64,000 bases of DNA from positions 8,004,121 to 8,068,120 of the forward strand of contig NC_084817.1 of NCBI RefSeq assembly GCF_963583255.1. The letters are read 5' to 3'. The position numbers and the translations under genes were made by a program. A model generated the notes under the pieces. That model did not search any database. It was not told where the DNA came from and saw only the letters and a list, made by a program, of their open reading frames with translations. This DNA is from Pyrus communis. Its lineage: Eukaryota > Streptophyta > Magnoliopsida > Rosales > Rosaceae. Each line of letters begins with the position of its first letter. The stretch's first letter is position 1. Below, piece after piece: positions 47,936-60,859 of the stretch.

Positions 47936-49260
47936 TCACACTAAGATAGGGATTTTTGATCCCAAGATCTCTTCATCATCTTCCTTAGGACAAAAATGGT
48001 CTTTCTTAGGATTCAAAGATTGAATGACCGTCAAATTACTAGATGACTTTGCTTCTAGGAAGTTAAATTTACGTAACACTTTATGAGTGTAGTTTGATTG
48101 GTCGACTAAGATCTTGTTGTTTATGTGCTCAATATGCAGGTCGATACAATAGGTCCTACCTACATTCTTCATCTCAAATTTCATCTTCAGGTGTGTAACA
48201 ATCATTTGGATCTCTTATGGAGTTCCAATAAGGTTCCTGTCATCGACATATATTGCAATTAGTGTAAAATAAGAATTGGTGGTCTTAATGAACACGCATG
48301 GGCACAATTTCATTGTTTACATATCTTATTCCGATCAAGTACTCACTTAGGCATTTGTACCAAATCCGTCCATATTGTTTCAAACCATATAGCGAACGCT
48401 TCAACCTAATTGAAAATGTGTTCCATGGTCGAGCATGCATTGATTCTGGTATTACTAGTCCTACTGGGACTTTCATATAAATCTCGGTATCTAGATCCCT
48501 ATAAAGATACATAGAGACCACGCCTATAAGTTGCATACTCGATCTTTCATAAACTACTAAACTGATTAAGTAACGGCGCGTAATAACATCTATTACGGGA
48601 AAATACGTCTTCTTATAATTAATCCTTGGGCATTGTGAGAAACCTTCTGCCACGAGGCGGGCCTTATACCTTACAACCTCATTATTCTCATTGCAATTCC
48701 TAACGGATACCCATTTGAAGCCTACGGGTTTTATGTCTGAGAGCGTTGGAACGATTGGTCTAAACATGCAACATTTCGCTAAGGAATCAAGTTGAACATG
48801 GATTGCCTCTTCCCATTTTGGCTTGTCAGATTAGCGTTGTGCTTCAACAGATCGTGGTCCAATGTCATCGCTCTTTACCATTTCGGTGGCCACTGCATAA
48901 GCAAATACATCATCAACAATGATCTCATTATGTTTCCACATGTCTTCCAAACAAGTGTAGTTGACATAGATCTCAAGTTCTCGGAATCGGGATTCTTAGA
49001 TCTTGCGTCCAAGACACTTCCGTTATCTAAAACAATGTCTAAGTTGCGGAACGGATGAGGTAGCGACAGAAAGACCAACACTCGGGATGTCTCTTCATGT
49101 GCCGTTGCTCTTCTTTTTTGGGGAAGCTTGTCCTTCGAACCAAAGGATCTGCCTTGCTTCAAGGAGGTGACACTAGACTGGTTAGCTGCCAATATCGTTC
49201 TTCGTTCGTATGAAACGACATATTCGTTAGGAACACGACGTTTGACATGTACGATTTTAA
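47936..49260 (-). pseudogene. Decayed Ty1-copia integrase-RT fragment (second copy)
   Basis: A minus-strand frame of 160 codons (48767-48285) holds the beginning of reverse transcriptase with KARLVAEGFSQ and LYRDLDTEIYMKVP. The frame 48205-47936 continues past the catalytic box. It is better preserved than the first copy (31808-33160) and is a duplicate of it, not a separate insertion. Confidence 0.8.
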
Positions 49261-49849
49261 GAACATCAATCCTTGCAGTTTCTGGTTACTCGTTCTACAT
49301 CACTCTCTTTCTCTGTGGCACTAAGTAGATGGGATTATGACCTCCCTTGGAGGCTAAATAAGTTAACTGAAAAAACCGGGCTACTGATTTGTTTTTCAAA
49401 GCTCGGGATTCACAATTCTCGCGAAAACGATTAGTGGATGTCCCATGAATTAAATTCATTTCCATTACGCGTTAGTAAAGTTCTATACTACATAAGACAA
49501 AAAGACAGACTTTTAATTTTAGAGTCAATGACCTAACAAAGTTTTTTTACTCTTTCTCATACATTACTACTCATAAATGTTTTGTCCTCTTAAAAATGAT
49601 ATTCAAAACACATTAAAAGTAAATTTTTTATCCTCTTAGTTTATGTGGAAGAGAGTGCTACTATGAAAAGCGTTATCGAAAACATGATATAACTCTTAAA
49701 GATAATATATTAAGCAAAAATTTCAATACCATTTTCTCTGGTAATTGATGAAAATTGAAGGGTTTTATTGACAAAAAGCGTGCAAGGTTCCACAACCTTG
49801 AAACATAACTCCCTTTATTTTCATTAGGCTCTTATTTTGGGGTAGGTAA

Positions 49850-50516
49850 GACCATCTCCAACCGACCTGGCCAAAGGACCATAGGCCAAAATATAATCCG
49901 TTTTGACACGAAAACCGTGTCTAACCGAGGGTTAGGCCAAAGGGCTTATGGGCCCCACCAGGCCAGTGGATTGGCCAAAAGGAGCCAGCCCGTTTGCACT
50001 AACCTAAACCCATGCTAGCTGACGTCAGGTTACTGTTGAATTTGAATTTTTTTTTAGACGAATTAAAAAAAAAAAAAAAGTTCTAATTTTTTTTTTTATA
50101 AATACCTAAGCCATTTCTCACATCCTTTTCACCATTCCATACTATCTTTCTCATTTTATTTAATTAGTCACCAATTTTTCACATCCTTTTCATTATATAA
50201 ATATAAGAAATCCGGAAGTTTATTCATTTAGCGACAAGTGGCACTCAAAATATGTCCGAAAACCTTATTTTAATATGATAGTTTAATTCAATTAACCATA
50301 TTAATTCAATTAAAATAATAAATTATTGAGGGAGCTAAAAAATAGCCCCTTTCAGTTGGATATGGGTTTTTTGTCAAATGGACTATATTTTGGCCTATGT
50401 CTCTCTCAATTGGAGATGGTATAAATTATGGTATATACTGTTCATGAAAAAAGTAATTTCTTGCAAGGCAATAGGGTTAAACATGGCCCTTAGACCCCTT
50501 TCGATTGGAGATGGCC
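49850..50516. mobile_element. Harbinger-type MITE, 667 bp (second copy)
   Basis: Ends gaccatctccaac and ttggagatggcc, with TAA at 49847-49849 and 50517-50519. The length equals that of 34342-35008, although bases differ. Confidence 0.75.
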
Positions 50517-50768
50517 TAATACTTGAAAGACATATGTGTTTTTGAAGTAATATTTATATGACAAAGTAGTATGTACATAATAATTTAGTATTATGTTTTT
50601 CATTTGATTATTTATTGGTTTAAAATATATATATTTTTTAATGGGTAACGGGTCGATTCATATTACCCGTAAATATTAATGGGTCGAGTTCAGGTCAACT
50701 CATATTACTTGTTCATTTTACACGACACGACCCGTTAAGATATTGGGTATGACACAAATGCCAGGTCT

Positions 50769-50853
50769 AAATTAGCCACCGACGGAATTCGAATTCACGC
50801 TGTCATGCAAGAACTCAACACATTTCTATCATTGTAGTAAAGGGCCACTTGCA
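50769..50853 (-). mobile_element. SINE remnant (second flank copy)
   Basis: Matches the SINE at 35270-35400 but is shortened at its plus-strand left side by a deletion that also removes adjacent flank sequence. Confidence 0.6.
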
Positions 50854-51503
50854 GTTTTTTTTCTTATCATATTAAACTTTCTTTTTCTGTTTACTAATTT
50901 TATAGTCATCTTCATTAAATAAGCTATTCGGTTGTTTATTGTTAAGAAAAAAATGTGGAAAACCGTTAAAGGTCCCTCAAAATTTTTGTGTGAAGAAAGC
51001 CCACCCTTGTTGGCCAGTGGGCTTATTTAATTCTACAGCATATTCCAAAGCCTTCAACCACTAATCGAGAAGCATTAGACATGGAAAGATGCTTTTAAGC
51101 TCAAACGAATCTTCATGTTTTTTTACTTAAACAATTAATTAATCCAATGCTATGACAGAGATTAATGTCCAATAAGATACTTTCTTCATACTTATCCTTA
51201 CGATTATTAATTTCTTATTCCTCCAGTTACACCTTCTTCAGTTACACCATGTCCAGTTACATCACGTTCAGTAAAATTATATTGAGATCGTAGTATATTA
51301 TCTTGAGGCTCATACGTCGTGTATCATGTGAATTTAAGATTTCAAGGTTGTTTGCTATGTATGTACTTTGTTTGCTTTGTATGTACTTGCTAATAGGACG
51401 AAACCAAAGACATTATGGAATCTATTCGCTATATTATATATGTATGTATGTATATGTAGTGGTAAACCGTGGCTCTTAGAGATAAGGACGCAGAAATAGA
51501 GAT

Positions 51504-51611
51504 AAGGCTTCATGTATTCCATTTCAACTGAACTGCTCTTCACTTAAGACGAAGCCGTCTGCCTCTGAAAATCTTTATCCCTTGAAGAGCACCCTCTCCT
51601 CAGCTTTCATG
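51504..51611 (+). pseudogene. Carotenoid cleavage dioxygenase copy C, exon 1 only
   Basis: The 108 bases match exon 1 of copy B, with upstream sequence and the GT donor (51612-51613) also preserved. The start ATG is AAG at 51504-51506. Intron 1 follows to about 53835. Exons 2-13 are absent, as the match ends at the composite element beginning near 53836. Confidence 0.85.
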
Positions 51612-52182
51612 GTGACTGGTGTACTTGATCTCATTCAATAGTTCAAATGCATATGTGTGTGTGTATCTGATAAACATTTGGGTTTTTTAGAGAAGCCCTT
51701 GCAACACTTATTTTCTTCACAAAAACCCATGTAGTTTTAAACATCCAAATAGAATCTAAAATTTAAACAAAGTATTTCTTAGCATCAACTATTTCATTTC
51801 TTTGATTTGTTGACAACCATTGTAGGTAAATTAGTTTGCATGTATATATGTATTAGGCACAATTTCTTATTATCATTTTTATGCAAAATGCAGGGAATTA
51901 ATTAGTTTTTAATCAAGATAATTGTTATTTGGACTTCAAAAATCTTATTTGGCACTCAAAATTTTCTATAATTAAAAAGAAAAATACGCTTGTGAGAAAT
52001 GTAGAATGAAATTTATGAAGTACCAATAACAGTTCCCATAATTAATTAACTAAAAATATTCTTTTATTTTACAGATAAATTATTTTGCACGTATTTATAT
52101 ATATTTTAGGTATGTTTTGTTATTAGAGGTGCCTTGTTATTCATATATAGTGTCTGCAATCAAACAACATTATTTTATTTTA

Positions 52183-53187
52183 GGATGCCTTTTTGTCCAT
52201 CCACATTAATTTTGGTGTATGCTCACCATACCTCTCAATGTTTGCCACGTGTTTATTGCCAAACTATGGTCAACATCTCAATTTAATGTTCTTTTTATTG
52301 ACTAAATAAAAACAAAAATAAATACAAACAAAACAGTTCTCTGCCCTGCCATGCCAACCCAAACAAACACGCAGCCGCGCTGCCACTGCCGGCGGCGACC
52401 AATTTCAACCCAATTCCTTGTCAACCTATCACTCCACTCTTACCCCGAAACAACATCTACCACGCTCTTCACAACATCATCCGTCCCATTATCTTTGATC
52501 ATCCTATCATAAAAATGCCTGAAATGGAAAAGCCCTTTTTCAACTATTCTATAATTACTGTAGAAGTTTGCACATCAATGGAAAAGCCCTTCTCAGTCAT
52601 TTTCCTCAGATCGATCCAAAGCCTTTCATGGGTGCTTATCCAATTTCTTCAAAACATAAGTACTGCACATCAATGGATAAAGACCCACCGAAGAGCTCAA
52701 CTAAATCCATTTCTTCTCACATGCCCAATTGAAAAAATCCAAAGCCTTTCATGGTTCTTTATCCAATTTCTTCAAAACATAGATTACTGCATCAGTGTTC
52801 AGTGATGGGTACGACTCGGATAACTCGTTCTCGAACTCACCGGACCACACAGGTTAGAGAAAACGAGTTGCTCACTTGCAGAACAGGTGAAGAATAGAGA
52901 TGACAGAGACGGGAGAAGGGTGAAGAAGAGAGAGGGAGAGAGTGAACATATGGTTTTTCCGGCGGAAGGACGGAGATCTGTTCACCGGCGGCGACATGGG
53001 TAGGTGTTAATCGGGTTCGTTGGGTGGGGAATTTGAAGCGCTGGAGTTAAATTATTTTTGTTTAATTTGTGTTTTAAATCACTGTTAAAAAATAAAAAGA
53101 ACATTAAATAAAGTTGTTAACCACAGTTAGAAGATGAGACACATGGCAAAGGAGGTGTATGGTAAGTGGGCCAGCAAAAATGCATTC
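52183..53187. mobile_element. Mutator-like element, 1005 bp, possible gene capture
   Basis: Flanked by the 9-bp direct repeat tttatttta (52174-52182 and 53188-53196). The ends (ggatgcctttttg, and gaatgcatttttg reading inwards from the right) are long imperfect inverted repeats. A 9-bp duplication is typical of Mutator-like elements. The interior is more GC-rich than its surroundings (52330-53040) and contains two similar blocks with caaagcctttcatgg. No transposase is visible. Confidence 0.7.
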
Positions 53188-53197
53188 TTTATTTTAT

Positions 53198-53835
53198 GAG
53201 AATTGTTATTGGCATTTTAAAAATCTTATTTTGTACTCTAATATTTCTATAATTAGTAAGAAAACTACACTTGTAAGGAATGTAAAATGAAATTTTTGGA
53301 GTTAATATTAATTACCTACTTTATAGGTAATTAAATTATTTCACATGCATTATTACATTAGGCACGTTTAGAATAGGCATGTTTTGTTATTATTATATGG
53401 TGTACAATCAAACAACATTCTTTTATTATGTAGGTAAAATATTTTACATGCATTATTATATATATTAGGCACGTGTTGATATTATTATGTATATGTGTGT
53501 GTAAATAATTTACCTATATTTTAAGTAAATTATTTTGCACATATTATTACATATATTAGGCACGTTTTGTTATTATTATATGGTGTGTGCAGTAAAACAA
53601 CATTCTTCTATTTTGCAGGTAAATTAGTTTGGATGTATTATTACATATATTAGGCACATTCAATATTCTAAAAATCTCCGTCTAGGTGCTACTCAGCTGA
53701 CTACCATCCCGATTAATTCCTAGGCAATTGAAAATTAAGAAATGACCCCTGACCTGCCTAGGCACCCACTAGCTAGCCTGGACCCCGCAATCACCCGCTT
53801 AGCTCTCGACTCTTAGTTAGACAGAAAATAGATAA
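53198..53835. repeat. MITE, intronic repeat array and hAT fragment of copy C
   Basis: 53198-53320 is a palindromic MITE of the 40273 family. 53320-53665 holds three to four copies of the 115-bp intron unit. 53655-53830 matches the left part of the hAT-like element at 38326. Similarity to copy B ends at gacagaaaatagata (about 53833). Confidence 0.6.
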
Positions 53836-56768
53836 AAAGGGTAAAGTACAAAAAACTACCTCAACTATTGGGATCACGACAGTTTCATACCTCATCTTTT
53901 AAAATTGATAATGTCATACCACATCTTACGAATTTGTGACAATGTCATACCTCTGTCAAATTTTCTGTTAGTTTTTCTGTTAAATGCAGACGTGGCAAAA
54001 GATGGGGACCACTTTCTATTAAAAAAGTAATAAAATATTATTAAAAACTAAAAAAAATATTTAATATTTTTTAATTATTAAAATAATAAATAAAAGTAAA
54101 ATTAAAAAAAAAAAGGTAAAGTACAAAAAACTACCTCAACTATTGGGGTGACAACAGTTTCATACCTCATCTTTAAAATTGACAATGTCATACCGCATCT
54201 TACGAATTTGTGACAATGTCATACCTCCGTCAATTTTTCTGTTAAATGCTAACGTGGCTTGATTCGGGACCTACTTTCTATTAAAAAATTATTAAAAACT
54301 CATAAAACAATTATTTAATATTTTTTAAATATTAAAATAATAATAAAAAGCAAAAAAAAAAAAAAAAAAAAACCCTCATTTCGTCCCTCCCCTCCCCCCC
54401 TCCTCCCTCCTCTCTCCTCTCCCCATCTTCATCTTCTTCCCCCACTTGCAAATCCCAAAAAAAAAAAAAAAAATCCAATTTGTCTTCCCCCCATACCCAC
54501 ACTCAATTTCCCCACACCCACACGCACACGCACACTTTTCTCCCTCCTGCAACCCAGGAAAAAAAAAAAACCCAGATCCCGTCGGCGGGAAGATGGGTGA
54601 GCAGAGAACGTGGAGGATGGGTGCGGAAGAGGATGTGGAGAATGGATGAAAGTGGTGGATTTGGGGTTTGATGGGTTTTCAAAAATTTTTTTTTTTTTCC
54701 TTCTTCTTCTTCTTCTTCTTCTTCTTCTTCTTCTTCTTCTTCTTCTTCTTCTTCTTCTTCTTCTTCTTCTTCTTCTTCTTCTTCTTCTTCTTCTTCTTCT
54801 TTTTCTTCTACAGGGGAGTTGATGGTTTAAAAAAAAACAAAAAAAAAAATTTCCTTCCTCTTTTTTTTCCTCTCCTTCTTCTTCTTCCTCCTTCTCTTTC
54901 TCCTTCTCCTTCTTCTTCTTCCGCAGGGGGGTGCTGATGGGTTTTCAATTTTTTTTTTTTTATTTTTTCTTCCTCCTCCTTTTCTTCCTCTTCTTCTTCT
55001 TCTTCCTTCTCCTTCTCCCTTCTTCTTCTTTCGCGTCGACAGGGGGGAATTTTTTTTTTTTTTTTTTTTTTCCTTCCTCCTTTTTTTCCTCTTCTTCTTG
55101 TTCTTCTTCCTCCTTCTCCTCCTCCTTCTCCTTCTTGTTCTTCTGCAGGGGGTTATTGGGTTTTCAAAATTTTTTTTTTTTATTTTTATTTTTTTGGGTT
55201 TGCAGGTGGGGGGAAGAAAATGAAGATGGGGATAATAGAGATGAGGGGGGAGGGGGAGGGGAGGGATGAACTGATGGTTTTTTTTTTTTTTTCCTCTGCT
55301 TTTTATTATTATTTTAATATTTAAAAAATATTAAATAATTGTTTTATGAGATTTCTGTTAAATGCTGGCGTGGCAAGAGATGAAGGCCACTTTCTATTAA
55401 AAAATTAATAAAATATTATTAAAAACTAAAAAAAAATTTAATATTTTTTAAATATTAAAATAATAAAAAAAGAGTAAAATTAAAAAAAAAAAAGGGTAAA
55501 GTACAAAAAACTACCTCAACTATTGGGGTCACGACAGTTTCATACATCATCTTTTAAAATTGACAATGTCATACCGCATCTTACGAATTTGTGACAATGT
55601 CATACCTCCGTCAATTTTTCTGTTAAATGCTAACGTGGTTTGATTCGGGACCTACTTTCTATTAAAAATTATTAAAAACTCATAAAACAATTATTTAATA
55701 TTTTTTAAATATTAAAATAATAAAAAAAGCAGAGAAAAAAAAAAGAAGAAGATGAAGAAAAGGAGGAGGAAGAAAAAATAAAAAAAAATTGAAAACCCAT
55801 CAGCACCCCCCTGCGGAAGAAGGAGAAGGAGAAGGAGAAGGAGAAGAGGAAAAAAAGGAGGAAGGAAAATTTTTTTTTTTTTTTTTTTTAAACCATCAAC
55901 TCCCTTGTGGAAGAAGAAGAAGAAGAAGAAGAAGAAGAAGAGGAAAAAAAGAAGGAAAAAAAAATAATTTTGAAAACCCATCAAACCCCAAATTCACCAC
56001 GGGATCTGGGTTTTTTTTTTTTTTTTTTTCTTGGGTTGCAGGAGGGAGAAGAGTGTGCGTGTGGGTGTGGGTGTGGGTGTGGGGAAATTGAGTGGGTGTG
56101 GGGGGAAGACAAATTGGATTTTTTAATATTTTTTTTTTTTTTGTTGGGATTTGCAAGTGGGGGAAGAAGATGAAGATGGGGAGAGGAGGGAGGAGGGAGG
56201 AGGGAGGAGGGGGGAGGGGAGGGACGAAATGAGGGTTTTATTTTTTTTTTCAGCTTTTTATTATTATTTTAATATTTAAAAAATATTAAATAATTATTTT
56301 ATGAGTTTTTAATAATTTTTTAATAGAAAGTAGGTCCCGAATCAAGCCACGTTAGCATTTAACAGAAAAATTGACGGAGGTATGACATTGTCACAAATTC
56401 GTAAGATGCGGTATGACATTGTCAATTTTAAAGATGAGGTATGAAACTGTTGTGACCCCAATAGTTGAGGTAGTTTTTTGTACTTTACCCTTTTTTTTTT
56501 AATTTTACTCTTTTTTTATTATTTTAATATTTAAAAAATATTAAATATTTTTTTTAGTTTTTAATAATATTTTATTAATTTTTTAATAGAAAGTGGTCCC
56601 CATCTCTTGCCACGTCAGCATTTAACAGAAAAACTAATAGAAAATTTGACGAAGGTATGACATTGTCACAAATTCTTAAGATACGGTATGACATTGTCAA
56701 TTTTAAAAGATGAGGTATGAAACTGTCGTGACCCCAATATTTGAGGTAGTTTTTTGTACTTTACCCTA
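53836..56768. mobile_element. Composite inverted element with TTC/GAA core
   Basis: Outer ends are gggtaaagtacaaaaaact and the reverse complement agttttttgtactttaccc. A repeat of about 250 bases beginning with this sequence occurs on the plus strand at 53838, 54113 and about 55492, and inverted near 56250-56490 and 56500-56767. Between them are pyrimidine-rich tracts (54380-55290) and purine-rich tracts (55735-56220) that are partly complementary. No coding region is plausible. Confidence 0.7.
54699..54809. repeat. (TTC)n microsatellite
   Basis: About 110 bases of nearly pure TTC/CTT repeats inside the composite element. A shorter GAA run is at 55910-55940. Confidence 0.95.
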
Positions 56769-56879
56769 AAAAATTAAATATAAAAAATTGGACTTATTTT
56801 AATAAACTCGACTATTCTTACTATTGGCTCAAAAAATTCGACTTATATCAAGTTTCCCCTTTAATATAATGACAAAACT

Positions 56880-57300
56880 AGACATGGTAGTGGTTGTGGC
56901 AACGACAACGATGACGGCAACAGTGGTGGTGGTGGTGGTGATGGCAGAACGCAATGGCAGGGTTATGGTGGTGATGTCAATAGTAGGGTGTGGTAGCTGA
57001 TGTATAGAGGTAGCAATGCTGGCAAAAACAGTAGTGTTTATTATGGCGGCATCGTTTGCGGTGGCGATAGAAACGATAGTGGTGGTGTAAGGCTAGTGGT
57101 TGCACTTGTAGGTGGTGGTGGTGAAGACGGCGGTGTCGATGCCGATAGAGATAGGGGTAATGATGGCAGCGACAATCATAGTGGTGTCAATAGTGGAATG
57201 TAGTGATTAGGGTGCATAAATAACAATCGTGGTAAGGGCGGAGATAGTGGTAGTGGTGGTTGTGATTATGGTGGCAGTGGTGGCAGTTCAAGGGATAAAA
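56880..57300 (+). repeat. Cryptic GGT/GAT-rich trinucleotide repeat
   Basis: Degenerate ggtggtgatggcaacagtgg-type triplets run for about 400 bases. A short frame (57000-57203) would be Gly/Asp-rich. I see no start context or homologous domain and regard it as low-complexity DNA. Confidence 0.6.
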
Positions 57301-59416
57301 TGCGTGTAGAATGATAAATAATGTCGTGTTTAAAAATTAATTAGGATATGTTGGGGACTCTTAGGTTGAGGTGGACTTGGGCTATGAGAATATCCTCTTG
57401 TCTTCCTTGGTTCGGATTCGTACCAAGCCACGGAATATCTCGAAAGAGTTAGTTTGTCTTAGGAAATACCCTGATAACATCAACGACTCGAAGATAACAT
57501 GATTGATCAAGATAATGACTAACTCAAGTGAAGCATGGTGTGAAAGCTAGAAGATTATTGGTTTAACATGAGAGAAGGGATTTGCATGGTTGCATGAGAT
57601 TCTTGGCTGGATGATTTGGGCTTTCCTAAGGTGGTAACAAGGCTTCTAATGGCTAAGATCTTTAGTGCAAGGCTACGGAAATTACTAAGATTGCATGGAT
57701 GATGATTCTTGAAACTTAGAGTATGTTTCTGGGCTAGATCGAACTCTCTGGGCTTATTTCCAGGGTGGTTCTCTCCCCTGTGTTCTACCCTCTCTAATGG
57801 TTTTTCCCCCTCATTTTGTAAGTGAAGGGTTCTCCTCTAGGCTTCAAAGGAATCTCCCTTTGTGGCTTGGTCTTCCCTTTCCTTTCTCCCTAGCTTTCCT
57901 ACTATTTCCTTTTTGGTGTAATGTAGTTGCAATGTTGAGACCTACATTCTGCTTCTTCCCAAGGCGTGGCTTTCCTAGGCCAGCCGTCTGCAAGCGCTAC
58001 TTCTAGTAACGTGCCTCATGGCTTTCGAGCGTTGGTTGTCTGTGCAAGCTAGGAAGGGAAAGTCAGCATTAAATGCCTGACTTGCTAGGTTTAGCATACA
58101 TTTAATGCTAGAATCTAGTTTAGTCCTAACTAAAAGGGTTTACTTGCTAGGGAAAGAGGTAAACTAGGCTAATTCTCTCTCAATGTTGCCTGCGTGAAAT
58201 GCAAAGGGTATGGGCTTGGATCCTTGGGCCCCTAAGCAACCCAAAATCTTCCATAACCTCGATCCGCGTAAGCCCAATAACCTTATGTAACCATCCACAC
58301 CACAATCTACTTGACAAGCTCGAATATGTGACTTGGGCTTAGTATGAACAGTGATGAGCATGAGGAAGCTTGGTGTGATGAATAGGCATGAACATGGCAT
58401 GATTTGTGTAAATATCTGGCTTAATAATCATGACGTGGCATGTTTGTAAATATATTCCTTATCAACCCCGCACCTTGGCATGTGTTTGGGCTCGAACGAA
58501 GGCTTTGCATGACAATTGGACCTTGAGACTTGGTTGGATTGGTGTGTGACATTTTTGAGCCCCAATAGGGTTTTATATAGGAATTTAAAATATTTATCAA
58601 AAACTCAACTCTATTTTTTTATTAAAACTACTTTTAAAAGCAACACAAATGCTGCTTTTAAAAACTGTTGTCTAGAGGCCAATGCTTTTTAAATAAACAA
58701 GATATTTTAATTTTATCAAACAATTTGTATGGTTTAACTTTAAAGTGAAACATTTGAGAGAAAAAAGCAATACAAACCAGGCCTAAATAAGTATTTATTT
58801 TGCATTTTTTCAAGCGTTCATTTTGTAATTATTTAATCACATTATTATTATTTTAAATTATCAATGATTTCTAAATTTTCAATTTTTAACAGGTTTGAGG
58901 TTCCAAAAACACGCAAAGCGTTTACCAAACTTTATGTGCATGTCCAACCTTTGTATAATGCATTAAATTATTCAGGTCACTTCGATGCCAACTTTTGTAT
59001 AATGTATTTACAGTGGCGGGATGATCAACTATACATACTTTATACATAAAACTTGATGAAAAAACGAGAGTCAACAAGAATATGCCAATCATGTGAAACA
59101 ATGTGTCCATGCCATGCAATGCATGCGGCCGGCTTCCAATGCGGTTGAGAATTGGATTTGAATTATTGTTCCTTTTGTTTTGCCTACCAAAATACAAGTG
59201 TTATATTGACTTTTGTTTTTAATTATTTTTAGAACCATGAAATAACGGACATAAATAAGTACATTAATTAACACTTAAGTAATAATCTAATCATTAGTTT
59301 CCATTTTATTTAGCTTACAAAATTGTGTCTACACATTTAGTCTCTCTAGCATTACTTATATTATATGGTAAAAGGAACTTCATAGAGAACGAACTAAAAT
59401 GTGCTATATTATATAG
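57301..59416. other. No gene recognised; possible LTR fragment
   Basis: At 57349 the sequence tgttggggactct and at about 58551 tgtgtgaca could bound an LTR of about 1.2 kb, but flanking duplications do not match. Nearby inverted bases (ttggggactc and gagccccaat) are an alternative explanation. 58590-59416 is AT-rich with no recognisable feature. Confidence 0.3.
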
Positions 59417-59561
59417 ATAATGTTATTTACACACTCATTTTTACCTCTCACACCCCCCTTATTAATCTTTTGTCATTGAACTTCTTCAATATATTTGATT
59501 CGGTAGCCAAAAATTAAAAAAGGTGTGAGAAATAAAAATAGGTGTTTGGATAATACAATCC
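59417..59561. mobile_element. Small MITE
   Basis: Left end aatgttatttacacactcat and right end reading inwards gtattatccaaacacctatt are imperfect inverted repeats. Left and right share tttacctctcacacc / tttatttctcacacc pieces. Confidence 0.5.
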
Positions 59562-60859
59562 TATTATATATGAAAGTTTTAGAGTCAGATTTAGATTTTG
59601 GTGAGAGTACGACGTCCATGTTATAAAGGTATTTACATCTTCAGAATTCATAATTGTCTCCAATTAGCTGCAGCAAATCCGAGTCATAAACTAAATATGT
59701 TTCTTAATTTTCCACAAATTAACTCAATAGTGATCTTGTATTATGAAAAAAAAGAACAAACTATATATGCACACTATATTCTTCAATGTGTCAAATGATA
59801 AACTTTTTTAAGTATGACATGGTCCATCATTAACATTATCGATATTGTTCCAACTTAACCATATATTGTCACGTGTTGGGTTTTATCACAAAAGACTCGG
59901 TCTTATTAAGAGTGGAAAATCTCATATATTAATTGTATATTATTTTGTTATTTACTCGATGCGGCATCATATTCTCCAATACACCCCCTCACAAATGGCC
60001 TCACACGACATCACAAGGGAAACCAATTCCCTCACGGGAACTGGTCAAATTCATTATTGAATGATACACGAATTAATGGTAAATAATGAATTCCCTGGAG
60101 TTGAAGTGCAAAGGTATGCGGTCCCAACTCTTAACCTCAGGGGAGGTGAATTAAGTTTATTCAAAGGTGGCCACTTAAAATATGTTAGATGTTCAGTTGT
60201 CAGCATGATTGGAGTATCCAAATACAAGGAAGATTTAACAGGAAATGAATAGTGAAGCATAATACTATAAGCAAATTCTAAAAGTTCGGAAATCTAGATG
60301 TGACTCAAATAATTGCATGGTAAAACTTGGAAGGAAACATTTCTATTAGAAGCTAGAACAACATCAGTAGACAATTTATACAGCAAAAAGAAAAGATCAT
60401 GAGTATTCATGTCATAGAAAAACACTGCAAGGCCCAGTTACAATCTTTTCCAACGTGCATAACTACTCAGAGTGGGCAGGTGGTGCAGAAGAAAGATAAC
60501 CAAAAATATCCTCTTTATCTTCACAAAGATAAAAAATAAAAAAAATAAAAATCATCTTTATGGACTACTCTGAGTCTGTTAAGCAAACTCAATGTAGTTG
60601 TATCAAACTCCGTAATGCGGTTTTCGTGAAGATTAAGAAATTTAAATTATACGAAAGCTTTAGTTACTTGAGTTCCTATATGGAAGAAAGAAAAAAACTA
60701 ATAAAAAATAAAACTTTACATAATTCAGCATAAACAGCTATATATAATGCTTCACCCTTACGAAAATTTTAACAAAGTTTCTGAGCACTCAGTGTAGCTA
60801 ATTTAAGATTTTGATAACAAAATATATCAATTCGTTATAACATGCCTTTCCCTTGTGAA
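59562..60859. other. No gene recognised; LTR-like fragment
   Basis: 59870-59990 contains a tgttgggttttatcaca stretch like the start of a plant LTR. Short frames at 60061-60252 are unassigned. The rest is AT-rich. Confidence 0.3.

Noticed and set aside
54446..55269. Several open frames with long Phe or Leu runs
   Set aside because: They are translations of TTC and T-rich tracts inside the composite element.
55712..56173. Glu/Lys-rich and Phe-rich frames on both strands
   Set aside because: They come from the GAA and A-rich low-complexity tracts.
57000..57203. Gly/Asp-rich protein of 67 codons
   Set aside because: It sits wholly in a triplet repeat tract, with no domain or start context.
57349..58551. 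Complete solo LTR
   Set aside because: TG and CA ends can be placed but the flanking five bases do not match.
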